Positions 52,261-59,618 of a DNA stretch of 64,000 nt are shown here, piece by piece. Origin of the DNA: UBA6136 sp044350805 (GTDB taxonomy: Bacteria > Pseudomonadota > Gammaproteobacteria > Methylococcales > Methylococcaceae); NCBI GenBank assembly GCA_044350805.1, contig JBILGU010000002.1, forward strand, positions 62,001 to 126,000. The letters run 5' to 3'. Position numbers and translations under genes: made by a program. The notes beneath the pieces were generated by a model, which was not told where the DNA came from, searched no databases, and saw only the letters and a program-made list of their open reading frames with translations. Every line of letters begins with the position of its first letter. Within the stretch, counting starts at the first letter, position 1.

Positions 52261-54468
52261 TCAGTCCTTGAGTCCGAGGATGATGCCACCCAGGGGGGGG
52301 ATGGTCAGGCTCATCGAGGCCGGGCGGCCCATCCAGGGACGATCTTCGGTGCGGACGGCCACATTCCCAACGTTGCTGCCGCCGTAATACATGGAGTCTG
52401 AGTTAAAGAGCTCCTCGTAGATGCCAGCCTTGGGAACCCCAATGCGATAGTCATAGCGTGGGACCGGCGTGAAGTTGAAGATCACCAGCACCGTTTGATC
52501 GTCGCTCCGTCGAAGATAGCTTAAGACCGATTGCGGCGCGTCGTGGCAGTCGATCCACTCGAACCCCTCATGGTCGAAATCCCGTTGGTGGAGGGCCGGA
52601 AGTTCCTTGTAGAGGCGGTTGAGATCGCCAATGGCGCGGCTGATCCCCTGATGCAGCGGGTAATCGAGGACATACCAATCGAGTTCCTTGGCGGCATTCC
52701 ACTCGGTGCCTTGACCGAATTCGGAGCCCATGAAAAGAAGTTTCTTTCCGGGGTAGGTCAGCATGTAGGTGTAAAGGAGGCGAAGATTCGCAAACTTCTG
52801 CCATTCATCCCCGGGCATCCGGGCCAGTATGGATCCCTTGCCATGGACGACCTCATCATGGGAGAAGGGCAGCATGAAGTTTTCGGTGAAGGCGTAAAGA
52901 AGCCCGAAGGTCAGCTGATCGTGGTGATAATGCCGATGGATGGGGTCCTTGCTGAAATATTCCAGGGTGTCATGCATCCATCCCATGTTCCATTTCATCG
53001 AGAACCCAAGTCCCCCCGTCCAGGTCGGACGGGTGACCTGAGGCCAGGCTGTGGATTCTTCGGCCATGACCAGGGTGCCGGGGCACTGCTGATGGGTGAC
53101 GGTGTTGAGTTCCCGGAGGAAGGCAATGGCCTCCAGGTTCTCGTTGCCGCCGTACTTGTTCGGGATCCAGTCCCCGGCTTCGCGAGAATAATCAAGATAA
53201 AGCATCGAGGCCACGGCATCCACGCGAAGCCCATCGATGTGGAATTCCTGCAGCCAGTAGAGCGCGCTTCCAATCAGGAAGTTGCGCACCTCGTTGCGGC
53301 CATAGTTGTAGATGAGGGTACCCCAGTCGCGGTGCTCGCCCAGTCTTGGGTCCTCATGCTCATAGAGTGGCGTGCCATCAAACCAGGCAAGGCCATGGGC
53401 ATCCTTGGGGAAATGGGCCGGGACCCAGTCCAGGATGACACCAATCCCGTGCTGGTGGCAGTAATCGACGAACCAGCGAAAATCATCCGGGGTTCCGAAG
53501 CGACTGGTCGGTGCGAAGTACCCCGTGGTTTGATAGCCCCAGGAACCATCGAAGGGGTGTTCCGTGATAGGAAGGAGCTCGATGTGGGTAAACCCCAGGG
53601 GTTTTACGTATTCGACCAGGGCCTGCGCCAGGTGACGATAGCCCAAAAATTCCCCCGCCGCCCCAATGCGCCAGGAACCCAGGTGGACTTCATAGACGGA
53701 AAGTGGGGCATGCAGCCAGTCCGTTTTTTCACGGCTCGCCACCCAGCTCTGGTCGGTCCAGCTGAAATGGTCTTCAGCTGTCACAATCGAAGCGGTGCCG
53801 GGGCGAAGTTCGAACTGCTGACCGTAAGGATCGCTCTTGAGGAGGATGGCCCCATTCTGGCGATTGCGGATTTCAAACTTGTAGAGGGTGCCGACGGCAA
53901 GACCTGGAATGAAAAGTTCATAGACCCCGCTGGCCCCCCGGGAGCGCATGGCATGCACGCGGCCATCCCAGCCGTTGAAATCACCGACCACGCTTACCCG
54001 TTCGGCATTGGGGGCCCAGACGGCAAAGGCGGTTCCCGCAATCCCGTTCCGGGTCATCGGGTGAGCCCCGAGGATCTGGTAGATATGGTGGTGTCGGCCT
54101 TCCCCGAAAAGGTAAAGGTCAAAATCCGTCAGGAAGGGCTCGAACGAATAGGGGTCGACGTGCCCGTGGGCTTGACCTGTCTTGTCGGTCCAGTGAATCG
54201 GGTAGTGGACGGGAACCGCGTTTCCGATCGGGATTCGTGCCTCAAAAAGATCGGTGCCCGAAATGCGGGTGAAGGGCGGGCCATCTTCCCCGAGGTGAAC
54301 GCTTTCTGCCTGCGGCAAAAAGACACGAAAGCATTCCTTGCCATCGTCATGGTGTCGCCCCAAAACCTCAAAGGGGTCGTGATGGCGGGCCTCAAGGATG
54401 CGGGTCAGGCCCGTCTCGAGGGTCGGAGCCTTGGAAATCTGGGCGTCTGGGGTATCCTTCGAGTTCAC
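52261..54468 (-). CDS. glgB: 1,4-alpha-glucan branching enzyme
   Basis: GH13 branching enzyme making alpha-1,6 branches in glycogen. 735 residues: an N-terminal domain, a CBM48 (AVWAPNAERVSVVGDFNGWDGR), the catalytic barrel and a C-terminal beta domain. Catalytic residues are D417 (IDGLRVDAVAS), E470 (VMAEEST) and D538 (FSHDEVVHGK). The start at 54468 (MNSKDTPDAQ) is divergent from glgC. The 185-bp gap to glgC contains a small GCCCT/AGGGC hairpin but no clear promoter. Confidence 0.97.
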   Translation of the reverse strand: MNSKDTPDAQISKAPTLETGLTRILEARHHDPFEVLGRHHDDGKECFRVFLPQAESVHLGEDGPPFTRISGTDLFEARIPIGNAVPVHYPIHWTDKTGQAHGHVDPYSFEPFLTDFDLYLFGEGRHHHIYQILGAHPMTRNGIAGTAFAVWAPNAERVSVVGDFNGWDGRVHAMRSRGASGVYELFIPGLAVGTLYKFEIRNRQNGAILLKSDPYGQQFELRPGTASIVTAEDHFSWTDQSWVASREKTDWLHAPLSVYEVHLGSWRIGAAGEFLGYRHLAQALVEYVKPLGFTHIELLPITEHPFDGSWGYQTTGYFAPTSRFGTPDDFRWFVDYCHQHGIGVILDWVPAHFPKDAHGLAWFDGTPLYEHEDPRLGEHRDWGTLIYNYGRNEVRNFLIGSALYWLQEFHIDGLRVDAVASMLYLDYSREAGDWIPNKYGGNENLEAIAFLRELNTVTHQQCPGTLVMAEESTAWPQVTRPTWTGGLGFSMKWNMGWMHDTLEYFSKDPIHRHYHHDQLTFGLLYAFTENFMLPFSHDEVVHGKGSILARMPGDEWQKFANLRLLYTYMLTYPGKKLLFMGSEFGQGTEWNAAKELDWYVLDYPLHQGISRAIGDLNRLYKELPALHQRDFDHEGFEWIDCHDAPQSVLSYLRRSDDQTVLVIFNFTPVPRYDYRIGVPKAGIYEELFNSDSMYYGGSNVGNVAVRTEDRPWMGRPASMSLTIPPLGGIILGLKD

Positions 54469-54653
54469 TTTGAGAAGCCTCTGGGGTTAGAATAGATCGG
54501 CATCGGGCGCCCTAAAGAGAGGGCGAATGTTAACAAATCTCGACCCGACCTGCCCGGGTCCCGTTGGACTTAAGCCCTCATGATCAATGGGGCCGGAACG
54601 TCCAGGGGAATTCGTCCATCGGGGTTAAACGCCTAATTCAAGCTGAGAACGCC

Positions 54654-55925
54654 ATGCCAGAGTCCCTGCACAAGACCCGATTTGTCAGTCGCCTGACCCG
54701 ACAGACCCTGGCTCTGGTGCTGGCGGGCGGGCGAGGGACCCGTCTCCATGGCCTGACGGAGTGGCGCGCGAAGCCCGCGGTGCCTTTCGGCGGCAAGTTC
54801 CGCATCATCGATTTTCCCCTCTCCAACTGCCTGAATTCCGGGATTCGCCAGATTGGCGTCCTGACCCAGTACAAGGCCGATTCCCTGATTCGGCACATCC
54901 AGCAGGGCTGGGGATTCTTCCGCGGGGAGCTTGGGGAGTTTGTGGATGTCATGCCTGCGCAGCAGCGGATGCAGGAGCGCTGGTATGCAGGCACCGCCGA
55001 TGCGGTCTACCAGAATCTCGACATCCTTCGCCAGCGGGACCCCGAGTACATCGTGATCCTCGCGGGCGATCATGTCTACAAGATGGACTATGGTCTGATG
55101 CTCGCCTATCACGCCGAGCGTGAAGCGGATCTTACAATTGCCTGCATCGAAGTCCCGCTCGAAGAGGCCAAGGGCTTTGGGGTCATGCATGTTGATGATC
55201 AAAAGCGCATCATCAATTTCGTCGAAAAGCCCAAGGACCCGCCGCCCATGCCCAATCGGCCGGATCATGCGCTGGCCTCCATGGGGATCTACATCTTCAG
55301 TACCGCCTTCCTTTTCGAGCAACTCATCAAGGATGCGGACAATGCGAATTCCAGTCATGACTTCGGGCACGACATCATCCCGAACGTGATCAACAACAGT
55401 CGGGTTTTCGCCTATCCGTTCCGGGATGTTCAAAGCGGGGTCCAGGCCTACTGGCGTGATGTCGGGGAGCTCGACTCCTACTGGGCCGCCAACATGGAGC
55501 TCATTGGGGTTGATCCCGAACTCAATCTGTATGATCGTGAGTGGCCGATCTGGACCTATCAGGCCCAGACCCCCCCTGCGAAGTTCATCTTTGATGATGA
55601 TGACCGAAGGGGGATGGCCGTCGACTCGATGGTCTCCGGGGGCTGCATCATTTCAGGCTCTGAGGTGAAGAATTCGCTCCTGTTCAGTAATGTCCGGGTG
55701 AACTCCTACAGTAGCGTCGAGGACTCGGTGATTCTTCCCGAAGTCAATATTGGCCGGCATTGCCGCATTCGAAAGGCGGTCATTGATCGCGGCTGCCACA
55801 TCCCGCCGAACACCGTCATCGGCGAAAATCTGGAAGACGACAAGAAGCGTTTTGATGTGAGCCCGGGGGGCGTCGTTTTGGTGACGCCGGATCATCTCGG
55901 TCAAACGCTGCATTTCGCTCGCTAA
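54654..55925 (+). CDS. glgC: glucose-1-phosphate adenylyltransferase
   Basis: Makes ADP-glucose, the rate-setting step of glycogen synthesis. 423 residues from ATG 54654 (MPESLHKTRF); an open frame extends 30 codons upstream but without family resemblance. Key motifs: LALVLAGGRGTRLHGLTEWRAKPAVPFGGK (nucleotide site), YAGTADAVYQN, HVYKMDYG, FVEKPKDPPPMP and a C-terminal beta helix (GCIISGSEVKNSLLF). The Arg/Lys-rich N terminus fits allosteric control by sugar phosphates. Confidence 0.97.
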   Translation: MPESLHKTRFVSRLTRQTLALVLAGGRGTRLHGLTEWRAKPAVPFGGKFRIIDFPLSNCLNSGIRQIGVLTQYKADSLIRHIQQGWGFFRGELGEFVDVMPAQQRMQERWYAGTADAVYQNLDILRQRDPEYIVILAGDHVYKMDYGLMLAYHAEREADLTIACIEVPLEEAKGFGVMHVDDQKRIINFVEKPKDPPPMPNRPDHALASMGIYIFSTAFLFEQLIKDADNANSSHDFGHDIIPNVINNSRVFAYPFRDVQSGVQAYWRDVGELDSYWAANMELIGVDPELNLYDREWPIWTYQAQTPPAKFIFDDDDRRGMAVDSMVSGGCIISGSEVKNSLLFSNVRVNSYSSVEDSVILPEVNIGRHCRIRKAVIDRGCHIPPNTVIGENLEDDKKRFDVSPGGVVLVTPDHLGQTLHFAR

Positions 55926-55999
55926 GGGCAATCCCCGAACCGCGCGGGGCGGATCGGATTTTCACGGATTCTTAGGGATCCGTTCCAAGGTTCAGACCT

Positions 56000-56022
56000 C
56001 CCGGCCCCTCCCAGGGGCCGGG
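56000..56022. other. strong G+C hairpin between glgC and malQ
   Basis: A perfect 10-bp inverted repeat, CCCGGCCCCT and AGGGGCCGGG, with a CCC loop. It has no T-run after it. It may stabilise glgC mRNA or act as an attenuator ahead of malQ. Confidence 0.55.
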
Positions 56023-56078
56023 CAACCGCGAGGGGGCCAAGGGCCTGGCCTCAAGACCTGTCGGGGGGACCGTCAGAC

Positions 56079-57572
56079 GTGACGCACGCGAACAGCATTC
56101 TCGACCGCCGTCGTGCGGGACTTCTCCTTCACATTACGTCGCTTCCGGGGGGTCTTCATAACGGAGATCTTGGGCCTTCGGCCTACCGTTTTGTGGAGTA
56201 CCTGGTCTCGGCCGGCATGACGGTCTGGCAGACCCTTCCGATCAATCCGACGCATGGCGATGGGTCCCCCTACCAATGCCTTTCAGCCCACGCCGGAAAC
56301 CCGCTCCTCATCAGTCTTGAAAACCTCGTCGAGCGCGGCTGGCTTGAGGCGTCGGCGCTTGTCCCGGATGGCGAGAGTCCTCTCGCCCAGCGGCGAAGGC
56401 TTCTGGACATGGCTTTTGGCGGCTTTAAGACAGCCGGCGGTCTTCAATCGGAAGCCTTCGCGGCCTTTCGCGCTCAGCATCAGGTCTGGCTTTCAGACTT
56501 TAGTCTCTATATGGCGCTTCGCAGCGAAAATCAGGGCAAGAGCTGGCAGGATTGGCCTTCCGACTTGAGGTCCCGAAACCCGTCCGCGCTGGATGCGGCC
56601 CGAGCGCGCCTTGAAGAGGCGATTGCGCAGATCGAATTCGAGCAGTGCCTCTTTTTTGAACAGTGGCATGCGCTTCGGCGTTACGCCAACGAGCGCGGGG
56701 TTCTCTTTTTTGGTGACGTCCCGATCTTTGTTGCTGGCGACAGCGCGGATGTCTGGGCGAACCAGTCGGAGTTCGATCTTCTCCCGGATGGTCAGCCCCG
56801 CGTGGTCGCGGGGGTGCCGCCAGACTACTTTTCAGAGACGGGTCAGCGTTGGGGAAATCCCCATTACCGCTGGGATGTCATGTCAGAGGGGGGGTTCACG
56901 TGGTGGCTGGATCGGTTCAAGACGCAGTTCGACCTTTTTGACTGGGTGCGGATTGATCATTTCCGGGGGTTTGAGGCCTACTGGGAAATTCCGGCCACTT
57001 CGAAGACGGCTCTCGGCGGCCATTGGGTCAAGGCCCCGGGTGAGGCTTTGCTGGAGACCCTCTTTGCCCGACATGGCGGGGGTCGCTTACCTCTGATTGC
57101 CGAAAACTTGGGGATCATCACCCCTGAAGTCGAGGCGCTCCGTGAGCGGTTTGGGATTCCGGGGATGCTGATTCTGCAGTTTGCCTTCGATGGGGGACCC
57201 CAGAATCCCTACCTCCCCCACAACCATGATCCCAATAACGTCGTTTACACCGGGACGCACGACAATGACACGACGGTTTCCTGGTTCGAGGATCTTTCAG
57301 GGGAGCAAAAGGCGCAGGTTTATCGGACGCTCGGAAATCCTGCATCCGTGATGCCGGATGTCCTGAATCAGGCCGCCCTCGCTTCGGTCGCGCGCCTGGC
57401 GATTCTTCCCATGCAGGATGTCCTTGCACTCGGCAAGGGCCACCGGATGAATACTCCGGGAACGACGGAGGGGAACTGGCAATGGCGATTCTGCTTTGAT
57501 CAGATCAATGATCAAAAGACGGCACAGCTGGCCGCATGGGTCCGGCTCCATGGCCGCCACCCTCATCATTAA
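56079..57572 (+). CDS. malQ: 4-alpha-glucanotransferase (amylomaltase)
   Basis: GH77 enzyme that transfers segments of alpha-1,4-glucan. 497 residues, GTG 56079 (VTHANSILDRRRAG). Family features: RRAGLLLHITSLPGG, WQTLPINPTHGDGSPYQCLSAHAGNP, the nucleophile Asp in WVRIDHFRGF, acid Glu in LIAENLGIITPEV, and GTHDNDT. Ends with GTTEGNWQWRF, typical of GH77. Follows glgC on the same strand by about 150 bp. Confidence 0.96.
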   Translation: MTHANSILDRRRAGLLLHITSLPGGLHNGDLGPSAYRFVEYLVSAGMTVWQTLPINPTHGDGSPYQCLSAHAGNPLLISLENLVERGWLEASALVPDGESPLAQRRRLLDMAFGGFKTAGGLQSEAFAAFRAQHQVWLSDFSLYMALRSENQGKSWQDWPSDLRSRNPSALDAARARLEEAIAQIEFEQCLFFEQWHALRRYANERGVLFFGDVPIFVAGDSADVWANQSEFDLLPDGQPRVVAGVPPDYFSETGQRWGNPHYRWDVMSEGGFTWWLDRFKTQFDLFDWVRIDHFRGFEAYWEIPATSKTALGGHWVKAPGEALLETLFARHGGGRLPLIAENLGIITPEVEALRERFGIPGMLILQFAFDGGPQNPYLPHNHDPNNVVYTGTHDNDTTVSWFEDLSGEQKAQVYRTLGNPASVMPDVLNQAALASVARLAILPMQDVLALGKGHRMNTPGTTEGNWQWRFCFDQINDQKTAQLAAWVRLHGRHPHH

Positions 57573-57585
57573 TGTCAAGCATTAA

Positions 57586-57639
57586 AAAACCCTGCAGCCC
57601 CTAAAAAGGGTTGGACACCGGGTCCTGCTGCAGGGTTTT
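57586..57639. terminator. three-way-junction-like palindrome, probable bidirectional terminator
   Basis: Perfect 13-bp arms AAAACCCTGCAGC (57586-57598) and GCTGCAGGGTTTT (57627-57639) enclose two further hairpins: CCCT-AAAA-AGGG (57599-57610) and GGAC-ACCGG-GTCC (57613-57625). On the minus strand the stem runs into six T residues, on the plus strand four. It lies 14 bp after malQ and also downstream of the small minus-strand gene, so it can end both transcripts. Confidence 0.65.
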
Positions 57640-57710
57640 GAGATCGGCCTTCAGAGAACTAAGAATCGGACTCTGAAAGCAATCATTCTTATTATTTTGA
57701 AGTCAGATCA

Positions 57711-57733
57711 ACACCCCCGCAGGGCGGGGGTGT
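57711..57733 (-). terminator. hairpin downstream of the small membrane protein gene
   Basis: Perfect 10-bp stem ACACCCCCGC/GCGGGGGTGT with a three-base loop, 10 nt after the stop codon of the 56-residue gene. There is no T-run, so it may protect the mRNA 3' end rather than terminate. Confidence 0.5.
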
Positions 57734-57742
57734 CTTAAAGAC

Positions 57743-57913
57743 TTACTTAGACTTAGCGCGCTCGATCTGCTTTTCGATCTGGCCACGGGTTTCCTTGTAG
57801 CCTTCGGTCGGGACGCTTTCCATTTCGCGGCTCTTCAGGATGAAGACGCCAACGATAGCAGCAACGATCACAGCACCGATGTAGAGCCAGAAGTTATCCT
57901 TTTCCTGTTCCAT
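57743..57913 (-). CDS. 56-residue single-pass membrane protein, unknown
   Basis: Starts ATG 57913 (MEQEKDNFWLY), with GAGGT about eight nt upstream, and stops at TAA 57743. A charged N terminus is followed by one helix (residues 9-26, WLYIGAVIVAAIVGVFIL) and a basic/acidic amphipathic tail (ETRGQIEKQIERAKSK) likely to be helical. It uses preferred-looking codons, and has a promoter at 58040-58068, a 120-nt structured leader and a 3' hairpin, all of which argue for a real, possibly abundant product. I do not recognise a family. The tail could lie along the membrane or bind a partner complex. It lies between malQ and an RgpF-like gene, in the opposite direction to both. Confidence 0.75.
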   Translation of the reverse strand: MEQEKDNFWLYIGAVIVAAIVGVFILKSREMESVPTEGYKETRGQIEKQIERAKSK

Positions 57914-58033
57914 TTTTATTTACCTCAACAGACTTCGTTTTTTATGACCAAAGACAGAGTCTCTGGTGGTTAATAAGCCACCTCTTTGGGTGGCTTGTCG
58001 CCGATGATCAGGGTCGCCCCCGTCGTCGATCGC
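57914..58033 (-). promoter_or_regulatory. structured 5' leader of the 56-residue gene
   Basis: About 120 nt between the predicted transcription start and the ribosome binding site. It contains an AAGCCACC/GGTGGCTT hairpin (57975-57996, six-base loop) and a CAGAG-A-CTCTG palindrome just upstream of the GAGGT site. No known riboswitch consensus was recognised. It could control translation or be a small RNA in its own right. Confidence 0.45.
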
Positions 58034-58039
58034 GGGGTG

Positions 58040-58068
58040 ATTGTAGGTCGGTTAATAGACATGTTCAA
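58040..58068 (-). promoter_or_regulatory. sigma70-type promoter of the 56-residue gene
   Basis: TTGAAC (58068-58063) and TACAAT (58045-58040) are separated by exactly 17 bp on the minus strand, four and five of six consensus matches. Confidence 0.6.
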
Positions 58069-58205
58069 TACCTATTGTTGACATTTTTCAAAGTTTAAGT
58101 GGCCCGATTTATGCTAATCTGATCCCCCGATTTCGGATCCACGCGGTGGGAAGCCCCATGGCGGTTCGGATGAGAGGGGGGCGCAAAAATGGAAGGGCTT
58201 GAGAC

Positions 58206-59174
58206 ATGCGCGATGCATTCGGGCGGGTGGCCGTCTTCTACCATTACTTTGAAGCCGATCCCATCTATCGGGACAATCTGGTCTTTTTCCTCTCGACGGC
58301 TGATCTAGCATCCGTTGATCTTTTCTTGGTGGTCGCTGATTCCACGATCCCTGAACTTCCCGATCTTCCGAGACTTCGGGTGCTCAGGACCCGAAATATC
58401 AATCTCGACTATGGCGGCTATATTCAGGCCCTGCGTGAGATCGAGGCACCCGAGGCCTATGACATCCTCATTTTTGTCAATTCCTCGGTCAGGGGTCCCT
58501 TTCTTCCTTCAGGGAGTGATGCCTCCTGGGTGGGCCATCTGGCCCGGCCTCTTTCAGGGGATGTCCACCTGGTGGGTTCCAGCATCAATCACCTTCCCCA
58601 AGGTTCTCGCTATGCCCGGCGCTACCAATCCCTCTTTGATCACCCAGAGCCCCTAAGCCACGTCCAAACCACCGCCTATGCCCTGACGCAGGCGGCCTTT
58701 CAGCATCTCTCGGCCATCGGTTTTTATGCGGATCAGGAGGCCTACCCCAAGGAGGACGTCATCTTCCGCTACGAGGTGCGTTTGTCGCAGGAGATTCTTG
58801 CGAAGGGTTGGAACTTTGCTTCCCTGCTCGAGGGGTATCGGGGTATCGATTACAGAAAGCCCCATGGGGATCCCAACTTTGCAGCCGTGGGCGGCGATCC
58901 CCTCCGTCACCGCGCCTACTTTGGGCGGACGGCAACACCCCAGGAGCTTCTCTTCATCAAGACCAATCGGTCGCTCATGGATTCAGAGGATCTGGCCTCC
59001 TGGACCTATACGGCACTGATGGGCGTCAGGGATCCAAAGATTCTGTCCTGGGCGCCGTATCAGGCGATGAAAGCGGCCGCAGAGACTTTTCTCAAGGCAT
59101 CGGCTCGAAAGCGTGAGCATCAAAGAATCGGGCGATTTCGGCGGTTGGCCCGCTGGCTGAAGGGGCGGCACTGA
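58206..59174 (+). CDS. RgpF-like glycan-biosynthesis protein
   Basis: 322 residues, no signal peptide. The layout AVFYHYFEADPIYRDNL, RVLRTRNINLDYGGYIQALREI and YDILIFVNSSVRGPFLP matches proteins related to the rhamnan synthesis factor RgpF and to uncharacterised glycosyltransferase-like proteins, where N-x-G/D-x-G-G-Y and D-x-x-x-x-x-N-S-S recur. The C-terminal 40 residues are strongly basic. ATG 58206 has GAAGGG about 10 nt upstream. The sugar and acceptor are unknown. It converges on a decayed toxin gene whose remnant starts six bases after its stop. Confidence 0.6.
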   Translation: MRDAFGRVAVFYHYFEADPIYRDNLVFFLSTADLASVDLFLVVADSTIPELPDLPRLRVLRTRNINLDYGGYIQALREIEAPEAYDILIFVNSSVRGPFLPSGSDASWVGHLARPLSGDVHLVGSSINHLPQGSRYARRYQSLFDHPEPLSHVQTTAYALTQAAFQHLSAIGFYADQEAYPKEDVIFRYEVRLSQEILAKGWNFASLLEGYRGIDYRKPHGDPNFAAVGGDPLRHRAYFGRTATPQELLFIKTNRSLMDSEDLASWTYTALMGVRDPKILSWAPYQAMKAAAETFLKASARKREHQRIGRFRRLARWLKGRH

Positions 59175-59180
59175 AGATCT

Positions 59181-59231
59181 TCAGGATAGGAGTGCACTAA
59201 TAAAAACATTGGTGTCCAGGACGACCCGCAT
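59181..59231 (-). pseudogene. PIN-domain toxin remnant (16 codons)
   Basis: ATG 59231 opens MRVVLDTNVFISALLS and then meets TGA. This is the standard first strand of VapC-like PIN toxins, including the first catalytic Asp (D6 in LDTN), and it begins three bases after the antitoxin stop, as a toxin should. The remaining 110-130 codons are gone; the sequence passes straight into the end of the neighbouring gene. The toxin must be inactive. Confidence 0.8.
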
Positions 59232-59234
59232 CGA

Positions 59235-59516
59235 TTAAGCATCCTTTCCAATGGTCCTTAGTCCCTGGCGTACCTCACTTCGAACGGAATCCGTCGCTTC
59301 ATCAATCAAAGCCTGCAAATCCTCAGGAGGAAGGTCTGCAAACCCTGATCTCGCCTCATTCAGCGTCTGGTCCAGGACCCGCCACTTCACAGCGTCCTCA
59401 ATGAACTTTGATAAATCGCCTTTTTTCATACCGCGTTGAGCCAGAAGGCTTCGCACGGCGATATCTGTCTCTTTAGAAACCGTCACTGTCCAACGCGTCG
59501 TGTTTTCACTTGACAT
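59235..59516 (-). CDS. ribbon-helix-helix-like antitoxin
   Basis: 93 residues from ATG 59516 (MSSENTTRWTVTVSKETD), favoured by AAAGAG nine nt upstream; ATG 59525 is an alternative. RWTVTVSKETDIAVRSLLAQRG looks like the beta-strand and first helix of an RHH DNA-binding domain, and KGDLSKFIEDAVKWRVLDQ the second helix. The acidic C terminus would normally wrap the PIN toxin. The toxin gene is truncated to a stub, while an operator-like repeat remains upstream. So the antitoxin may persist as an orphan regulator. Confidence 0.82.
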   Translation of the reverse strand: MSSENTTRWTVTVSKETDIAVRSLLAQRGMKKGDLSKFIEDAVKWRVLDQTLNEARSGFADLPPEDLQALIDEATDSVRSEVRQGLRTIGKDA

Positions 59517-59533
59517 GGATGGCATCTCTTTAG

Positions 59534-59561
59534 GCTGATAGGTGCTTATCAGGCTATCAGC
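59534..59561. promoter_or_regulatory. probable antitoxin operator (three half-sites)
   Basis: CTGATA at 59535-59540 and TATCAG at 59547-59552 and 59555-59560. The two direct copies are 8 bp apart, and the outer arms GCTGATAG/CTATCAGC are perfect inverted repeats. This is the kind of half-site array that RHH antitoxins bind for autorepression. It starts 18 bp upstream of ATG 59516. Confidence 0.6.
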
Positions 59562-59618
59562 TTTTCGCTGTCCCGCTAAACGATCAGTCCAGTTGCCTTC
59601 GTTTGAAGACGCTGCTCG

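Noticed and set aside
58078..58083. Perfect TTGACA on the plus strand before the RgpF-like gene
   Set aside because: No -10 box lies at 15-19 bp; the nearest AT-rich box is about 26 bp away.
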